A stretch of DNA of 64,000 bases, from the NCBI GenBank assembly GCA_000181795.3, contig CM012954.1:1923215-1987214 (forward strand). The letters are read 5' to 3'. Below are positions 24,505 through 39,514 of the stretch, one piece after another. A program made the position numbers and the translations under genes. Under the pieces are notes generated by a model that was not told where the DNA came from, made no database searches, and saw only the letters and a program-made list of their open reading frames with translations. The stretch is from Trichinella spiralis (lineage: Eukaryota; Nematoda; Enoplea; Trichinellida; Trichinellidae). Within the stretch, counting starts at the first letter, position 1. Each line of letters opens with the position of its first letter.

Positions 24505-27500
24505 AATTACTTAACGAAATAATTTAAAAACTGACAAATTCATTATAGTATTTTGTACATTTGAAATTAAAAAATTACAATTTAAACATATTACAATAAC
24601 TTCCAATTAACAACATTTAATCAATAACATCAAACAAAAACTCAATCAAAATCAAAAATTAATTTAACAACAACAGTAATAATAAGCAATGACTGTAGTG
24701 ATTTAAGGAATTTACCCTTAACTGCTACAGTTGGATAAAAGGTTTGTCAAGTAAAATTCAAAATTTATCATTTAAAATTAAAACCCTGCTTCAAACTCAA
24801 TCATGCTAAAATTAAACAACGCATAATACAATTACAATTAGACAGTCCAAATCTGCAATTAGATAATGACTGTACTCTCAAACATTTCCAGAATTACCCA
24901 AATGTACTTAATTTTCAATTTTAATTCATTCACATTATAGTACATGGCAAATCTTTTTGTGAAAACAATACTTCTGGAGAATTTCGCATTATTCTTTTGT
25001 TGCTTAACACAAGGCTTAACAGATGGCAAACCGGTCGAACCGCTTCGAAAGTAACCCGTTCTCTATGCCCAATAGTTAGTTATGTTCAACGTTGAATAAA
25101 ATGCAACTATTGGGAAAATTTTAAACCTTTTCGCAAAAACAAACGTACATTACCGCTTTAATACGTGATAATCGCCAAATCAGAAAAAAAATCGATTTAC
25201 CATTCAAATGATAACACGTGCGACGCACAGGTAGTCGACAAGTCGTAAAATTCACAACTTATCTGTGATCAATCACTATGCACACTATAAACATAACAAC
25301 AAAGAAAATTTTAGCAGGAATTTAAAAAGAACAACAAATAAAACAATGCGCATACAATTTATAATTCTTTCTAAAATTTGAAAATTAATTCACAAAAATC
25401 GGCATAGGAATGCAATGATTTTCGAAAACCTTGCGCACCAACTTCTTAATATGCCTCTCAAAAACTGTACGATTTTTACACAAGCACAACAGCAAATCAG
25501 CCTTCATCGGACAATAATTGTGAAAAATGTGAATGAGAAAGATTGAAACTCATTTTTCAATGCTATTATTAAAAAGTTGATTTCGTTTGATTCGCTGGAT
25601 TTTGATTTTGCTACATTAGACTGTGTTATTTACTGGCCACTTCAAATTTCACCCAATGTAGATTAAGTGAACGTGCGTCAAATATGAAGAAGTTAAAGTT
25701 ATCTAAGCAAACCGATACATGCAGTAATATATTTAATGATAAAAATGAAAAAAAGAATTCATTCATTTCCTTACCGCATACATGCGCGCTTAATGCTGAC
25801 TGTGGATGACTGACTGTTTAGTTCAAAAATATAATATTTTACAGTAGAAATTTAAGGCGCCAAACACATACAGTAGGAAACTTATAAGTAGGTATTTTCG
25901 ATGAATTTTTGAATTTATTTAAAATTTATCGATTGGCGTGATTGATTTTAGAATTAATATTTGCTTTTGTAACGTTTTTCATGCATAATCTTTATTATTT
26001 TTTTAATTTATCAGATTTTGTACCTAGCTCTCATATTTTGACCTAGGTGAACGTGTATTTGAAATGCAGGATTAATTTTAATTTCAAATTTGTGTGCTGA
26101 CGACTGTAAAGCGAAAACTTCTGCTTTTGAATTTAAATGTTCTGCAAGTGTTAGAAAAGTAAATTAATAAAAAAAGAAATTATAGTTTGATTCAACTTTA
26201 CTTATACATGCATATATATATATACTGTACACATTGCTCTTTGATGCCGAATGCAGAAGCATTCATTCATTAGTCACAAAAGTAAACGGTTATCTAAGAT
26301 TTTCATAAATTTTACAATTTTTTTAAATTACCTTAAAAAAATCTGCTAGCGCAAAAGTATTAATTATTGAAAAGAAATCTAAAATCAACGTACTGCAAGT
26401 TGTTCCCTAGTAAAAATTTGCCAAGCAGTGCGGCTCAAAAAAAAAAAAAAAGAAATTCTGCCAGACAATGAAAAAATGCTTCTTCGCACATTTCAGCAAA
26501 GCAAGAACAATCGAAACTACTAAAATTTTATAGGACACGATAGCAGCTTTCCTCCGTCATGAAATATATAACCCGATAAACACCGAAACAAAATGCATAT
26601 AGTAAAACATCCGAACGGCTTTTTGAACACGTTTGACATCTTTGCATTCGACATTGACGGAGTTAAAAGAGGTGGGAAGAAATATTTTGTAAAAAATAGG
26701 AAAAACAATTTAAATGTAACGAAAAAACGATGAAACTGTTATAACTCAAGTATTCGGTCAGTCTTCATAAGGCATTTGAAAAAGTTGCATATATGAAACA
26801 AACAAATAAAAAGATGCGAAAAATAATGAGAGAAACCAAAATATTGACGATATCAATTCGCCATCGCTGTAATATTAAACACATTATAACAATAACTGCA
26901 ATGAGGGGGTTGCTACTATTGCTGTTGTTGATTGTGAGTAGTAGGCGGTTGCGACGAATGGAAGCGGTATTAGGAGTAATAGTAGTAGTAGCAGCAGCAG
27001 CAGCAGCAGTAGTAACAACAGTGATGATGAATGATACACGATGATGATGATGATGGTGATGCAGATGTGTGATGGAATTGATGACGTGACGTGGTGCGGC
27101 GAATAGATGAGGAAAACGAACCCGTGCAGTATATAAATTGAATTGCAGCTTTAAAGCTTGCATCAGTGCTGAGGAAAAACTGTCAAAAAAAACAAAATAA
27201 CAAAAATGTGAATTATGTGCGCGAGTGAGAGAGTGATAAAGAGCAAGAGGGAAAGAGGGAAAGAACAGAAGAAAACAATGCATGAAGCGGTTTCCCAAAT
27301 TAAAGTCTCCACAAGAGAAACGAACGACGTATTTTACAGCAATGAAATGCTAAAAAAATATAAGGTTGGGAGAAAAGAAATAAGCATATTGATTTCTGTG
27401 CCAGATTAAAAGGCAAATTTTGCAAACAGTAGTAGTGAATTATTTCTCTTTTCAATTTGCCCAATTTCGACAAATTTCAATCAATCACATCGTTGGTGGA

Positions 27501-27784
27501 AATGTGATCGATCATGACGTCGGTCAGTTGGATTCAGCAATATTGGAAAAAATGCATTTTCGTGCAAAAAGCATGAAAGAACAGCACAAACACGATACCC
27601 TGGTTTGGCAGTAAATGGATACATGGTTTGCAATGTTTTAAAAAAAACTGTGCTGCAATAAGCTCGATGAACAAACGGACACAGTGGCTACTCACACAGT
27701 ACAAAGTAACTGCAGTAAGTACACTGCAATAGAAAGTTACAGTTGAAATGTTCGGCTTTATGAGACCGTTGTACAATCACAATT
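24505..27784. other. Intergenic region between claspin and TCF, no gene seen
   Basis: About 3.3 kb of AT-rich DNA. The part nearest 27,784 is presumably TCF 3' UTR, read on the minus strand. It includes a trinucleotide patch at about 26,980-27,060 (AGC/AAC/GATGAT runs) that creates spurious poly-Ala and poly-His frames. An AT tract lies near 26,212-26,224. Confidence 0.4.
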
Positions 27785-30700
27785 TCACACTGCTGACGGT
27801 TCCGCGCACAGTACTGTAGAAGGGGTTTTGACGTCGACGGATACATGAGGCCCTTCATCCATCGGCACCACCACCACTTCTTCTTCTTCTTCTTCGATCA
27901 CATTTGGTCTGTGCGTTTTGCTAATTTTCATTGGCACTGCCTCCTCTTCCTCGCCAAAATGTGACTCCATCTCCTCAGAGTCGGTGCAGAAAGGACCACC
28001 GTCATCAGAAATTTGCCCTTCTTCATCCTCTTCCTCGTCACCATCATCATCATCTTCTTCTTCCTCATCATCGTCACCATCGTCGTCGTCGTCGTCGTCG
28101 TCGTCTTCTTCTTCTTCTTCCATCGGTTCGCAGGTCCGTTTCATCACTCCCCCAACAAGTGTAGTTGAAGTAACCTGCGACAACGGACTGTACGACTGGG
28201 CATCGTCTTTTGGCTCCACCTTCACCCTGGCGGGATCTTTGGACAACAAACAGAGCGGATCAACGCTCGCAAATTGAGTGGTCGAGGTCACCTGAGCCGG
28301 TGGACTCTGCTCGGCATTGTCCACACAGTCAAGATCCGAGTCCTTGAACCAAAGGCATTTCTTTTTTCTTCTACAAAAAAAACGTTTTCGACCCGTTGAC
28401 CTCAGGACATCCGCACTGTCAACACTAGAGCTTGACTTACTTGCAGTGTTTACACCATAAGCTCTGTTGGTCGAGACCAAATCGTGCGCGGCATTTTTTC
28501 AACTCTGCACTTTCTGCAAACAAACACACAACCACTTTTTATATAAAAAGATGATCAAATGATGATAAATCAGTTTCAAAAAAAATCCATACATACCGCT
28601 GGTTTTGTCACGTTTGCGCTTTTTTTTCTTATGAATTGCGTAATTGTCACGTGCAGACCAGCCGGGATACCGTTCCATGTGAAGTTCCCGTTCTTTCCGT
28701 GCCATGTCGTAATACTTTTGCTGTTCTTCCTTGTTCAACATGTGCCACTGAATTGCAAATAAAAATGTACATTCTTGGGACAAATACAACAAATGATAAA
28801 TGAATATTGTCAGATGAATGAAAGATGAATAATAAAAAGTCAGTTGATCAAAAAAAAAAAGAAATAAATATGCAAATGTACTCACTCGACGTCCGAGAAT
28901 GCGATTAATTTCCGCAGATTGGCGCTCTTTGAGACCAACTTCGGCCATAACTTGCGGTCGCATTTCTTTCATATAGAGCATAAAAGCGTTCAGTGGCTTT
29001 TTGATGTGCGCGATGCGCGTCTCCCTCTGCTTAGACAAGTCCAATCGTCTGGCGTAAGCTTCCGATTTGTCATCCTCGCTCGTGGTAGCGGAATTGTGCC
29101 TGCGCATCAACGTGGCCACACTCGTCACTGTGTTGGTCACCGCCGGAAGAGTAACTTGTGCCATCGATGCCAGAGGATTACCCAACGAGCCAGACAGTCG
29201 CAAAAACGGCGATATATTTGAACTACAGAATCAATCAATTTAATTGCCCAATTATTATTGAAAACGCATATTTTAGTTACAAGAGAGAAAGAATTTTAAG
29301 AACAAAAAAATTTTTTTCTTTCTTTTCTATTTCAATTTACTTGTGAGTTTGGCTAGGCGGTATTATTGGTATAAATTGTGGCTTGCCAATCACAGGAATT
29401 GCTGTGTTCGTTGTTGGACTGTTCAACGGACTCAACCCGTATGATGGGCTTGATGGCACGCTGCCAAACATCGGGCTGTTTCTGGCTGCCAGCAGACCAC
29501 TGAAAAGTTGAAAAGTGAAACCATTATTACTGCGATACAGCAAGCAAAACTGTAATAACTATTTCTGCTAAGCTTACATTTCAACGGCGGAAAGGTATGG
29601 CGAACCGTATGAAGGAGAAACTTGGGTTGGAATCATCATCGAATTCCGAGTACCTGAAATGTGAGATATTAAAAAATAAAAAGTTTGAAACAGAATCAAT
29701 TTTAATTACCCGTCTTGGTGAAGTCGATAAAATTTAAAAATGGATACGGCATCGAGGCAGACATAGTTCCATCGTTTCCAAACAACGGCGATTGTGCACC
29801 AAGAAAACTCGACGGTGAAGCGTACGGTGTGGTAACAAACGGCAGCCGATTTCCCTACAAATTGTATTGTAAATATGGATTGTGTTAATGTATTAATGTT
29901 CACAAAACACATCAAGAAGAAAAATCTTCCCTATTTCTCACGCTTGCTTAACTTATTCATTTGGAAATTCACAGTAAAAGTTGAGAGTAAAGAAAAGAAA
30001 AGAATCGTCATCAAACTTTTAACCAAATGGCACCATTGTGCAGCGCAGAAAGAGCCAACTGTTTGTTCAAAGGTCTTTTTCAAGTACTTTTTTTCACACA
30101 TGAGCAAAAATTTACAGTGAACCAGCAGCAGTCAATTGTAATTAGTCAATCGATGGTTTATTTCTTTCTTTTTTCATGTTCCTTTCCTGGAGAAAAGTTC
30201 GTCTCCCAACAAACTACAGAAAAATGTACAAAACTGTGCATCCCAATACCGTGAAACCGAAGGTCGTTCATTATGAAGCGCAAGCACTTACTTGTTTTCT
30301 ACCACAACAACAATATCGGTTAGGTACTACTACTAGCAAAAGAACGCGCAAACCCATATAATAAATGAAAATTTTAAATTGAATTTTAAAACTTCATGAT
30401 GATGATTTTCATTTACGTCAACGGTTGTCATTCATTCAGACAAAAATCACAAAACACTAGACAAAAACAGTCATAAGACTCGGCACGTCATCAGACAGCT
30501 TCTTGCATGATCGTCAAATACAATCATCGGTTAGAGAGATTAGTAGTCAAAATCGAAATCAAAATGATAAGAAGCAAAATATGCTCTCGACAAATGTAGA
30601 AAATTTCATCTCCGCTGCTCATTGTAAAACAAATGCGTCAGAGAGGAAAGTGGAAAACAATGAATTCGTGAGAAATTTTCAGCTGACGAAACAAAACACA

Positions 30701-33700
30701 AGCAAAAATTGCTTTCCGCCTTTATAGCTAATACGAAGAGAAAAAAAATACATAAAAACTGCTTCAACCTTAATGATTAATTAAAAGAAGCAATTCTAAG
30801 AAGTGAATTTAAAAAAGAGCTTTACTGCAAGTGGGGTGGGTCGGGTAAAGGAAGAAAACTAGCTACTGATGCTGCTGTAGACAGCGGTTGCACGATGACT
30901 TGTCTGAAAAAATTACAAATTTCATAAGGTCGCAGATTTCATTGTAAAAGCGACCGTCAACTAATCTGATGAATTTTTGCTCGCATTTTCATTGAATACA
31001 AAAAACAAGTGACAATCGACGGCTATCGCAGTTGTATTTTCACTCTGCTGATCAATCCATTACCACTACTACCGTTGCCCCTGCTGCTGCTGCTGCTGCT
31101 GCTGCTATTATGCTATAGTTAAAGTGCCAGTTGTGATTGCTTTTGTACTTAACTGATAACAACACACAATAAGCAACACCAGAAAGAACTGTACGATAAG
31201 ATAAAAATGAAAGACGAACAAAAAATAACACTGATAAAGATTTAAAATTTTTAACCAAATTTCCAACCCTAACTTGACATTTTTTTGAAATAAACTTCGC
31301 ATCCCCTTATATTATATTATATTACATATTTTTTGTATATTTGATGATGCTGCTTTGTGCTACACATTTCACAGAACCACAATCAAAGGCAGTTTAAATT
31401 GACGAAAGCAGTGATGCAGCAAAGCAATGCGCAAATCGAAATACACTTGTCAAAATAGCCAAAGCTATTCATCCACCATTCGCTCATAAATGGAAAATGA
31501 CATTTGAAAACATTCGTTGCTGAGAACCTCGCGTGCCAATCAAAAATAAAAATAAAAACCAAAAAGATATCATCAAGTGCCGTAGTCATTTTTCACGAGT
31601 GTTCACTACTGGAAAAGCAGAATTCATTACTCCAGTTAACATTAACTAAAACATTTTTCAAAAGCAATATACGTATATATGTTTTTTTTAATATTCCTAT
31701 GTTGTTTTCTATACATGCACCACCAGTGTACTCAGGTCTTATTTCCTTCACCAATAAATTAATACATATAGATCAGTACGGATGTATGTAAAATTTAAAA
31801 AAGCAAAACTGATTCCGGCACCGCTAACCAGAAGCCGAAGTGCAATTAGCGAGCAACAAACGGCCGTGTCAAGAGGCTGCCAATTGCATCATGATGACCC
31901 GTGGGAACCCTTCGCCTTTTCCACGGTAAGCAATTACTTAAAAATGTCCTCACGAACACACACACACACACACACATTGGCAAGTGAATTTGAACAATAA
32001 AAATTGCGCTATAAACCATTCGATTTAGTAATAAAATAATAAACGCCATATCAAAATCACCAAAAAAAATAAAGAAAGGCAACAAATTGTTGTCTTATCT
32101 AAAAGACAAATCCTAAAGTGAAAAGCAAACAATATGTGATGCCAGAGAAGTGAAATGTGATGTGAAAATAAGAAAACAACATTCTGAAAAGAGTTAGTTC
32201 TACTTCAGAAGAAACGAAAAGAAAAGGCACTAAAAATGTCACGCTTTTATGCGTGTCTGCGTGTTCATTTGAAAATCTGCTGAAACGCACATTCCATCAT
32301 CATCATCATCATCATCATTAAAGTGAAACTCAGCTCCAAGCAAAAGCAGTTCGCCATTTCAGAATTGCATGCACATCATCATTATCATCAATCAACAACT
32401 TATTGCCAGCTGGCTAACCATCCATTAATAAAAGAAATATCAATCATTTATCAATAAAAAAAGCTTTTATAGTAAAAAAATAAAGTGTTGGCCAGAGTGT
32501 ATTTATGCACAACCACCAACAAACACGGATGCTTAAGACGAACGTGCCAATATATATACATGCGTATAAATCTATAAAAATCTGCTATTTAGGTCTTTGT
32601 TTTAATACGAGTGCAAAAACGTTTGAAAACTGTCAACGTTGAACAGGATTAAATATTCAAGAGCAGTTTGTTGGTCTGAGCAAATCGATAATTTCTTCTT
32701 TCAAATATTTTACGAGAAGGTTGCTTGTTGGGTTTTCCCTGTGCACACATCTCTCAACTCCAACTACTTACTGCCTAGTATTTTTGTAAAAGCAAGTTTC
32801 GTACTGTGGTAGTACTTCGTTACTACTACTACTATTCTTTTTTCTCCTTTTTCCCCTGCTCACAATCTTCCCACTTGATCATTCATCATTGTATATATTG
32901 TTTTTGCACTTTTCTCCGCCAAACTAGCTCTCCAACTTTCTCATTGCTCAACATGAACAAGAGCAGGAAAAATCACTATTTTTCTGTCAAAAAAATCTTT
33001 CTCCAAAAGTGCATACATAAATTTTACAAAGCATCACCACAAACAAGGCTTCAACAAAAAGCTGCATGGCAGAAACAATAGTCGCAGCAGCAGCAAGACC
33101 TGATTTTTTTCACTCATTCTGTGCCAATTTCATGCTGCCAACAATAATCACGTTACTACTCTTCACCATGTTCAAATTTTTTCCTTCTACCTATCTATCT
33201 ATCTATCTATCTATCTATCTGTGTGCTTGTCTCCCCTTGCCACATTGTTATCTGTCACGTTACACTTCAATTGGTACACTTTAATTTATATTATGATTAT
33301 TTTTTGTTGCATAATAATAATAATATTATTATTACTACTACTGACTGGCCGTAAAGCAAGAGCTTGTCAACACGTATAATAAAAACAAATAGAACAAGCA
33401 AAACAGTTGAAAATTATTATTATTATTATTATTATCACCACCATCATACAACCAGTAAACAACATGTGAAAAAAAAATCAATTCTGAAAGCAAATGTGCA
33501 AAGCAATTTAGCTAATATTGATTATTATCATAATTATCATATTCTTGGGTTTATTTCTTGTTCCGACTGATAAAACCCACTACTAATAATTATTGGGCTA
33601 ATTAGTAAAAAGTTGCAAAGCAAAGATAAAACTAATAATAATAATAATAATATGCCGGATATTTGAATATTATCCCCTGATAAAATTGTATTAATATAAA

Positions 33701-34663
33701 TATGAAAAAATTGAAACAACAATCCAATTAGCACAACCAACGTTGCACAGTGAGAGAGGTAGTAATTTGTGTTGCAGTAGCAGCACAGTGGACAGTGGAC
33801 AGGAGAGTTTGGTTATCTGAAGCTTTTCAGCGTGACCTGAGTAGAGAAAGAGATGAACCGAAAAAAAATTAGGAAAAAGTGGGTGGAGAAAGGAAAAAGA
33901 ATAGAAGAAATAAATATTATAGAACAAAAAAAAGGAGGGCAGAGGAAAAGGGCAAGCTGCTGCTGTTGAGTTAAGAAGAAGAAGCGTCAAAGCCACGGAT
34001 TCTCGGTAAATTGTGCCCCTCTGAAGGAGGTCAAGCGAACCTTTTGTCCTGCCCTTCATAACGCAGTCAGTTCAGACTAAGCTTCACGCCAGCTCGGCTC
34101 GAATCGCTCTACACGTCGGCTAGGCTGGGGTCGTTCTCCAACAATGGTCGACAACAAACACGAACAGCAATTCGAGCCGACCAATTCGATTCGGTCGACA
34201 CACGCTGGAGGGCCTGTTTGGCTAGGCGCCGGCCGTCGGATTAATCGCTCCCGAAACAATAGCCTCGCTATTTGCACTAAGCGGCCAACTGCCCCTCCCT
34301 TCTCACGCTGAGGGTCAGCACGACGCGCCTACGCTTCTTTCTTTCCCCTCTTCAACACAGCTCTACTTTACTTTCTACTACTACTATTTCTTTGCCTTCA
34401 TTTACACCAAACAGCAGCACATGCACCATAGTACAATATTAACACACACGTGTGTGTGTGACGAAATAGAATCATCAGCTAACTGACTAGCTAGCTAGAT
34501 GGATAGATCTACTTTACCAACTAAGCAACATTTACAAACTGCACACTCAAGTGGTTACCACAAGCGGACAAGTAGTGCACGGCCGTCGTCAATATCTATT
34601 TTAACCCTCTCTATACTACTGCTTGCTGCTGCTACTACTACTATTGAACCCGATTTTTTCCTT

Positions 34664-34700
<37 letters not shown>

Positions 34701-34997
34701 TATGCTTTTCCAATAATTTTCCTTCCATCAATTAACATTAACAATTAAACCAAAACTTCAATATACAACGCTTATACATACATATATGACAATTTCAAAG
34801 AAAAAAACTTCATCACTTACGATCATACAATAATATTCCCTCTCTTCACAGACAATAAAAACAACTGCATGTAAAAAAATTGGTTAAATCAAAAAATTAT
34901 GACGATAACAATTCTCACAAAGGGTCTTCCTTTGTCAATCATGAAGCTTAATTCTCTTTTGTCAATTTGAGAAAAAATAACAACACAATAATTCCAC

Positions 34998-35030
<33 letters not shown>

Positions 35031-38000
35031 GTGTGTGAACAGAGAATCCTATATTCAAACAAAGCTGCTGCTCGTCTTTTGCTGAAAAGTGGGCGTGCAA
35101 TTTTTGCTTTTTATATTGCAAATATTACTTCCTGTTTTGCTAACTTGACAAATCAACCGAGAACAAAAAAAACTAATATTGTTTGCTCATGTTTGACAAA
35201 AATCCACCCGCATTCATTTTCGAAACAAACGCCTTCGGTAAATTTCAACAAGCTACTTACTCAACAGCCGCTAATCTTTACACATACACACACAGACACG
35301 CATATGTATATATTTATATTTGATTGTCAAAATGCCATATTGAAAAAAATTATAGTATTTTTTCTACTTCATACACTGTCTAATAGGTCACGCCTGCTTT
35401 TCACGGCAGAATTTTTTGTCTGTTTGCGCATGTCATTAAATATTTTGATTACCTGCTAATTTCGCTTTTGTTTTCTTTTAATCTCCCATTTTTCAAAAAC
35501 TCACCGCCTATACACACTAATATACAGGGTCGAATATACAGATTGGAAGAAAAAACGTTTTACATTGATTAATAATTTTCCACTGAATTCAAATCAATCA
35601 TCGTCATCAAATAGTGAAAGTGAGAGAAAGAGAGATAACAAGAAAAAAAAATTAAGCCAAGCCTTTGCTGATAACCGTCGTGATGATGATAATTATGATT
35701 ATGCAAAATGTTGTCTTGGTCAATCTGCTGTCATAACTGGAACACAGGAGAGGGCAAATTGCAGAATTGAATAAACATGGAGCAGTAGTGTCTATTTTCA
35801 TTTCTGTTCTCTCTCTCTCCTTTAGGCTAATCTCAAAGCTTTCCTCTCAGTGTATACAGTTGTATCATTTCAATTGAATGTGCATGAGAGAAAATAATAA
35901 AAATGCCGCATGAGCAAAACACAACATATGCCACATTGATTACAAATATGTATGTATGTAGATGAATAGGCACGCAAAAATGCCATCATCATAATAGTCG
36001 TCGCCTAGTAGAGGAACATTGAAGAAAACTGCAAAGAGCCATTGTCCGCCTAGATTTATTGTTGTAGCCTGACGACCAGACTAGGCTTTGTCCATCCATC
36101 ATGGACAAGGTTTTCTGGGCCGGCCGGCGAATGGCGCCGCCCTGAGAAAAAAAATAAAGACCCAGGAAAAAAGAGGAAGAAGAAGAAGCAGCAGCAACGA
36201 ACACCAGCACCAGCAACAGTAGTAGAATACGAATAATAATAAGAAGAAGAAGAATAACAAAATGAGAGAGAGAGAGAGAGAAGAATGAAAAGTGACAATT
36301 GAAAAAAGCTCGCGGTCAATCATTTTCGACGTGAATGACCAGCGGAGCAAACGAGAAGCCACGAAAATGCGGGGGCCGTTGACAACTGACGGCCCCGAGC
36401 CAGTCTGCACAATGCCAAACGCGCGCCTGACGCGCGGCCGCTAATTATATGCCCAGCTTTTGACGAGATGTCAACTGTCGGACCGCCCAAACGAGACCAA
36501 ACGTCAGAACACTGAGAGAATAGAAGAAGACGAAGACGAAGATAAAAAATATCACTATTATTAAAAATTAAACTAATTATCACCAAGCTAATTATTAATT
36601 ATCTCCTTCTTCTTCTTCTTCTTCAATTATCACAAGTAAATTTCAAAAAATAGAAAAAATTCTGAAACAGTCCACGATTAGAAAAGTTGTATACATGAAC
36701 CATGTTATATATATAGAGTCGCTTCAACACACAAATCGATAACTAGCAAACAACAACGAGCGGTTTTGTAAAAGAAGAAAAAATAATAATCATTATTATA
36801 ATTATGAAATAACAATCAGTGTGGAAATTTTCCTCAGAGCTATTTTCCCTTCAAAGCTGCCATCATCATCATCATCATCGGTGATTGTTGTCAACTGCCG
36901 AGCGACCTCACCCAACTCAAATAACCCCTCTACATATCTCTATATCTCCCCGATGATCATGACAAATTACAATTGAAATTGTTATTTTTTCTAATTATTA
37001 TTACTGGAACAATTGGAAAAGCTGAATCGATTTCACAGTTGTAAATTATTATTTTTTCCATTTCACTGAAACATCATTATCGTATATTTTATACGCGACG
37101 AAGAATAATAACAGATAGCACCTCTCGACTGGCCACCACCAAAAGGACGCTTCACTGAACCGATAGCCGAACGCTTCAAAGCGCCCAGCCAAGCCATGCT
37201 GAATCAATTATTATTATTATTAGTGTATTATTCATTTTTCAATTCCACCGCCTGCCTCACCACACAAACTACTGCCACCATCACCAATAATTCGTCTGCC
37301 GCTTGGTGAGAACAACTGTGCACGACGACGCTATTTGTTGTTTCACGGTGAGAAGCTGAATGTTATTTTTTTTTCTTTCATCTTCTTCCAATTCATCTTT
37401 CCTTCATTTTATCAATTTATTATATTCACTTATGAAATATAAAAGAGCAACTCGTCCAAAACCCCTCCAAAAGAAAAGAAGATGCAAGCAAAATGTTCTC
37501 TCCCAATGATGAGATGATGATAATGTGCTCATGTGCATCTCTGCTGCGTTTATTCTATAATATTCGCCTCGACTTTGTGTTTGTAGAGCGAAGGCAATGC
37601 ACGTTGGCTGGAGCGCGCTAGCGGAGCTTTATCGTGCGACCGTTGTAGTCTCGTCAGTCAGTCGAATGAGAAAAGTGTATGAGAGAAGAAAAACTGGAAA
37701 CACAGAAAACCGGAGTCGACTTTAGAAACACTGCTGCTATGCCGGCATGAAGGCTATGATCGTCGTCGTCACATAAATCATTGACCACAAAATTGATTGA
37801 AGCAGAAAAAATACCAACCAATAGACAAATAAATAAATAAATAACCGCACGTGCCGGATCTCAGCATATACAGATCATTATTATAATTGTCCAGTGGAAC
37901 AACACTGATCATCGACCAGATGTAGAGAGGAGAAAGCTCTTATGTATGCACAGATATGGAACGGGGAAGAGAAGTTGATCGTTGGCGAAAAATAACGTGC

Positions 38001-39483
38001 CAACTGCTGCTAATCACTTTTCACCTCCTTTTCTACACACATACACATACATATATATAGACACATTCTCGTTCCTCTTTCTTTTCTCACAATGTTTTCT
38101 CTCTTCTACTGCAGATGATGATGATTATTATGATGCATGTTTCTCTCAATCTCTCTCGGCTACACTTCAATCCAGCCGGCTTGTCACACAAACATACACA
38201 CAGCTTTTCAACAAAACAAGCGCGCACACACACACACACCACTCTCTTTCGGAACGAACGTTTTATCCCAGCTTCTTCCCTCTGTGTGAACTGAACTGAA
38301 CTGAACTGAACTGATGAAGCAGAGTAAAGTGAAAAATGTTGTTGTCGTCTTTCACGTTTTTTTCTCTTTGCATTCTTTCTAAGCTCTTCAATCTTTCCCC
38401 AATCCACAATGCATGCTCGAAGCTTAGCAGCGCACGATCAGTGCATCACCACTCAACTCAACTCAACCCAACCCAACCAGGCTAGCGTTGAAAAAGAGCA
38501 AAACGAAAACTTAAACCCTCCCCCTCCAGCCATAATGTATACTCCATATATATACATGTTCAGGCACAGATTTTGCTCACCGTATATTTTTCGGAAAGCA
38601 AAATTAAACAATACGAAAAATACCAATTGAAGCAACAAACTAATAACAGGCAAAAATAGGTTGAAATGACGCGGAAAGTGGCACAAACAAAACTGTTGTG
38701 GTGGTGGTGGTTGTGGTGCAGTAGCAGCAGCAATTTTCTCGTCGGTACAAGAAAAAAGGGGACAAATACCCAGCACACGCCGTGCACGCCATTATTGCAG
38801 TCAGTCAAAGAAAAGAACCAAATAGAATGACAAAAAAGCAAACAACAACAGCAAATAATGCAGAAATAAAACGGTAGAAGAGGAAACGTTCCCTCGGAAA
38901 AAAGCACAATAATAAATGGAATTTCGCTTACCTGCAACATCAACGGAGGCATTGTAGCGGCTGCGGCTGCGGCTGCGGCTGCGGCCGCGGCGGCCGTGTA
39001 AGAATAGGGTATATACAGAGCACTGTTGTTCAGAGTTGGAGCCGACGAGTTGGCCGACGCGGTCGAACAAGGCATGGGAACGGTCGCCAGACTGCTGGGC
39101 AAAGGGTTCCGATGTTGCACTGACATTGAAAACTTTTTGAACGCCGTAAATTTATCTGCAATTAACAACTTTTCAATTAGGCGCCAATTCAATTCCGGCT
39201 TGTTTGTTTGTTTACCAGTTTGGGCTGCCGGTGTCGCAGGCGCTTGCACCGCAGCCGGAGCAGGAGCCGGCGGCGGCGGTGGCGGAGGCGGACAAGGCTC
39301 GGCTCCGTTGGTACCGCTGGTCGACACCGAAACCGGAGCCGTAGCTTGGACTCTGGAAACGGTGACAGTCGGCTCGGTATTCACAGCAGGGCAGCTGTTG
39401 TGGCTGCCGCTATTACTCGTGCTACTGCTACCAACAACAACAACAACACCGTTGCTGTTGCTGCTATTGCTATTGCCGCTATT

Positions 39484-39514
<31 letters not shown>

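Larger units (their letters stand above)
29855..38931 (-). other. Giant intron 2 of the TCF gene
   Basis: About 9.1 kb against 50-140 nt for the gene's other introns. Flanked by CAG|GTAAGC at 38932/38931 and GTAG|GGAAAT at 29855/29854, phase 0 on both sides. AT-rich background with many microsatellites and GC-rich islands near 34.08-34.33 kb and 36.06-36.45 kb. No nested gene is convincing; the frames in it are repeat-driven. Position and size suggest regulatory content. Confidence 0.85.

Noticed and set aside
26765-27298. 177-residue minus-strand ORF with poly-His and poly-Ala
   Set aside because: Driven by trinucleotide repeats in likely TCF 3' UTR or intergenic DNA; no motif, signal or exon partner.
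27918-28277. Ser- and His/Arg-rich plus-strand ORFs
   Set aside because: They are antisense shadows of the acidic tract in the last TCF exon.
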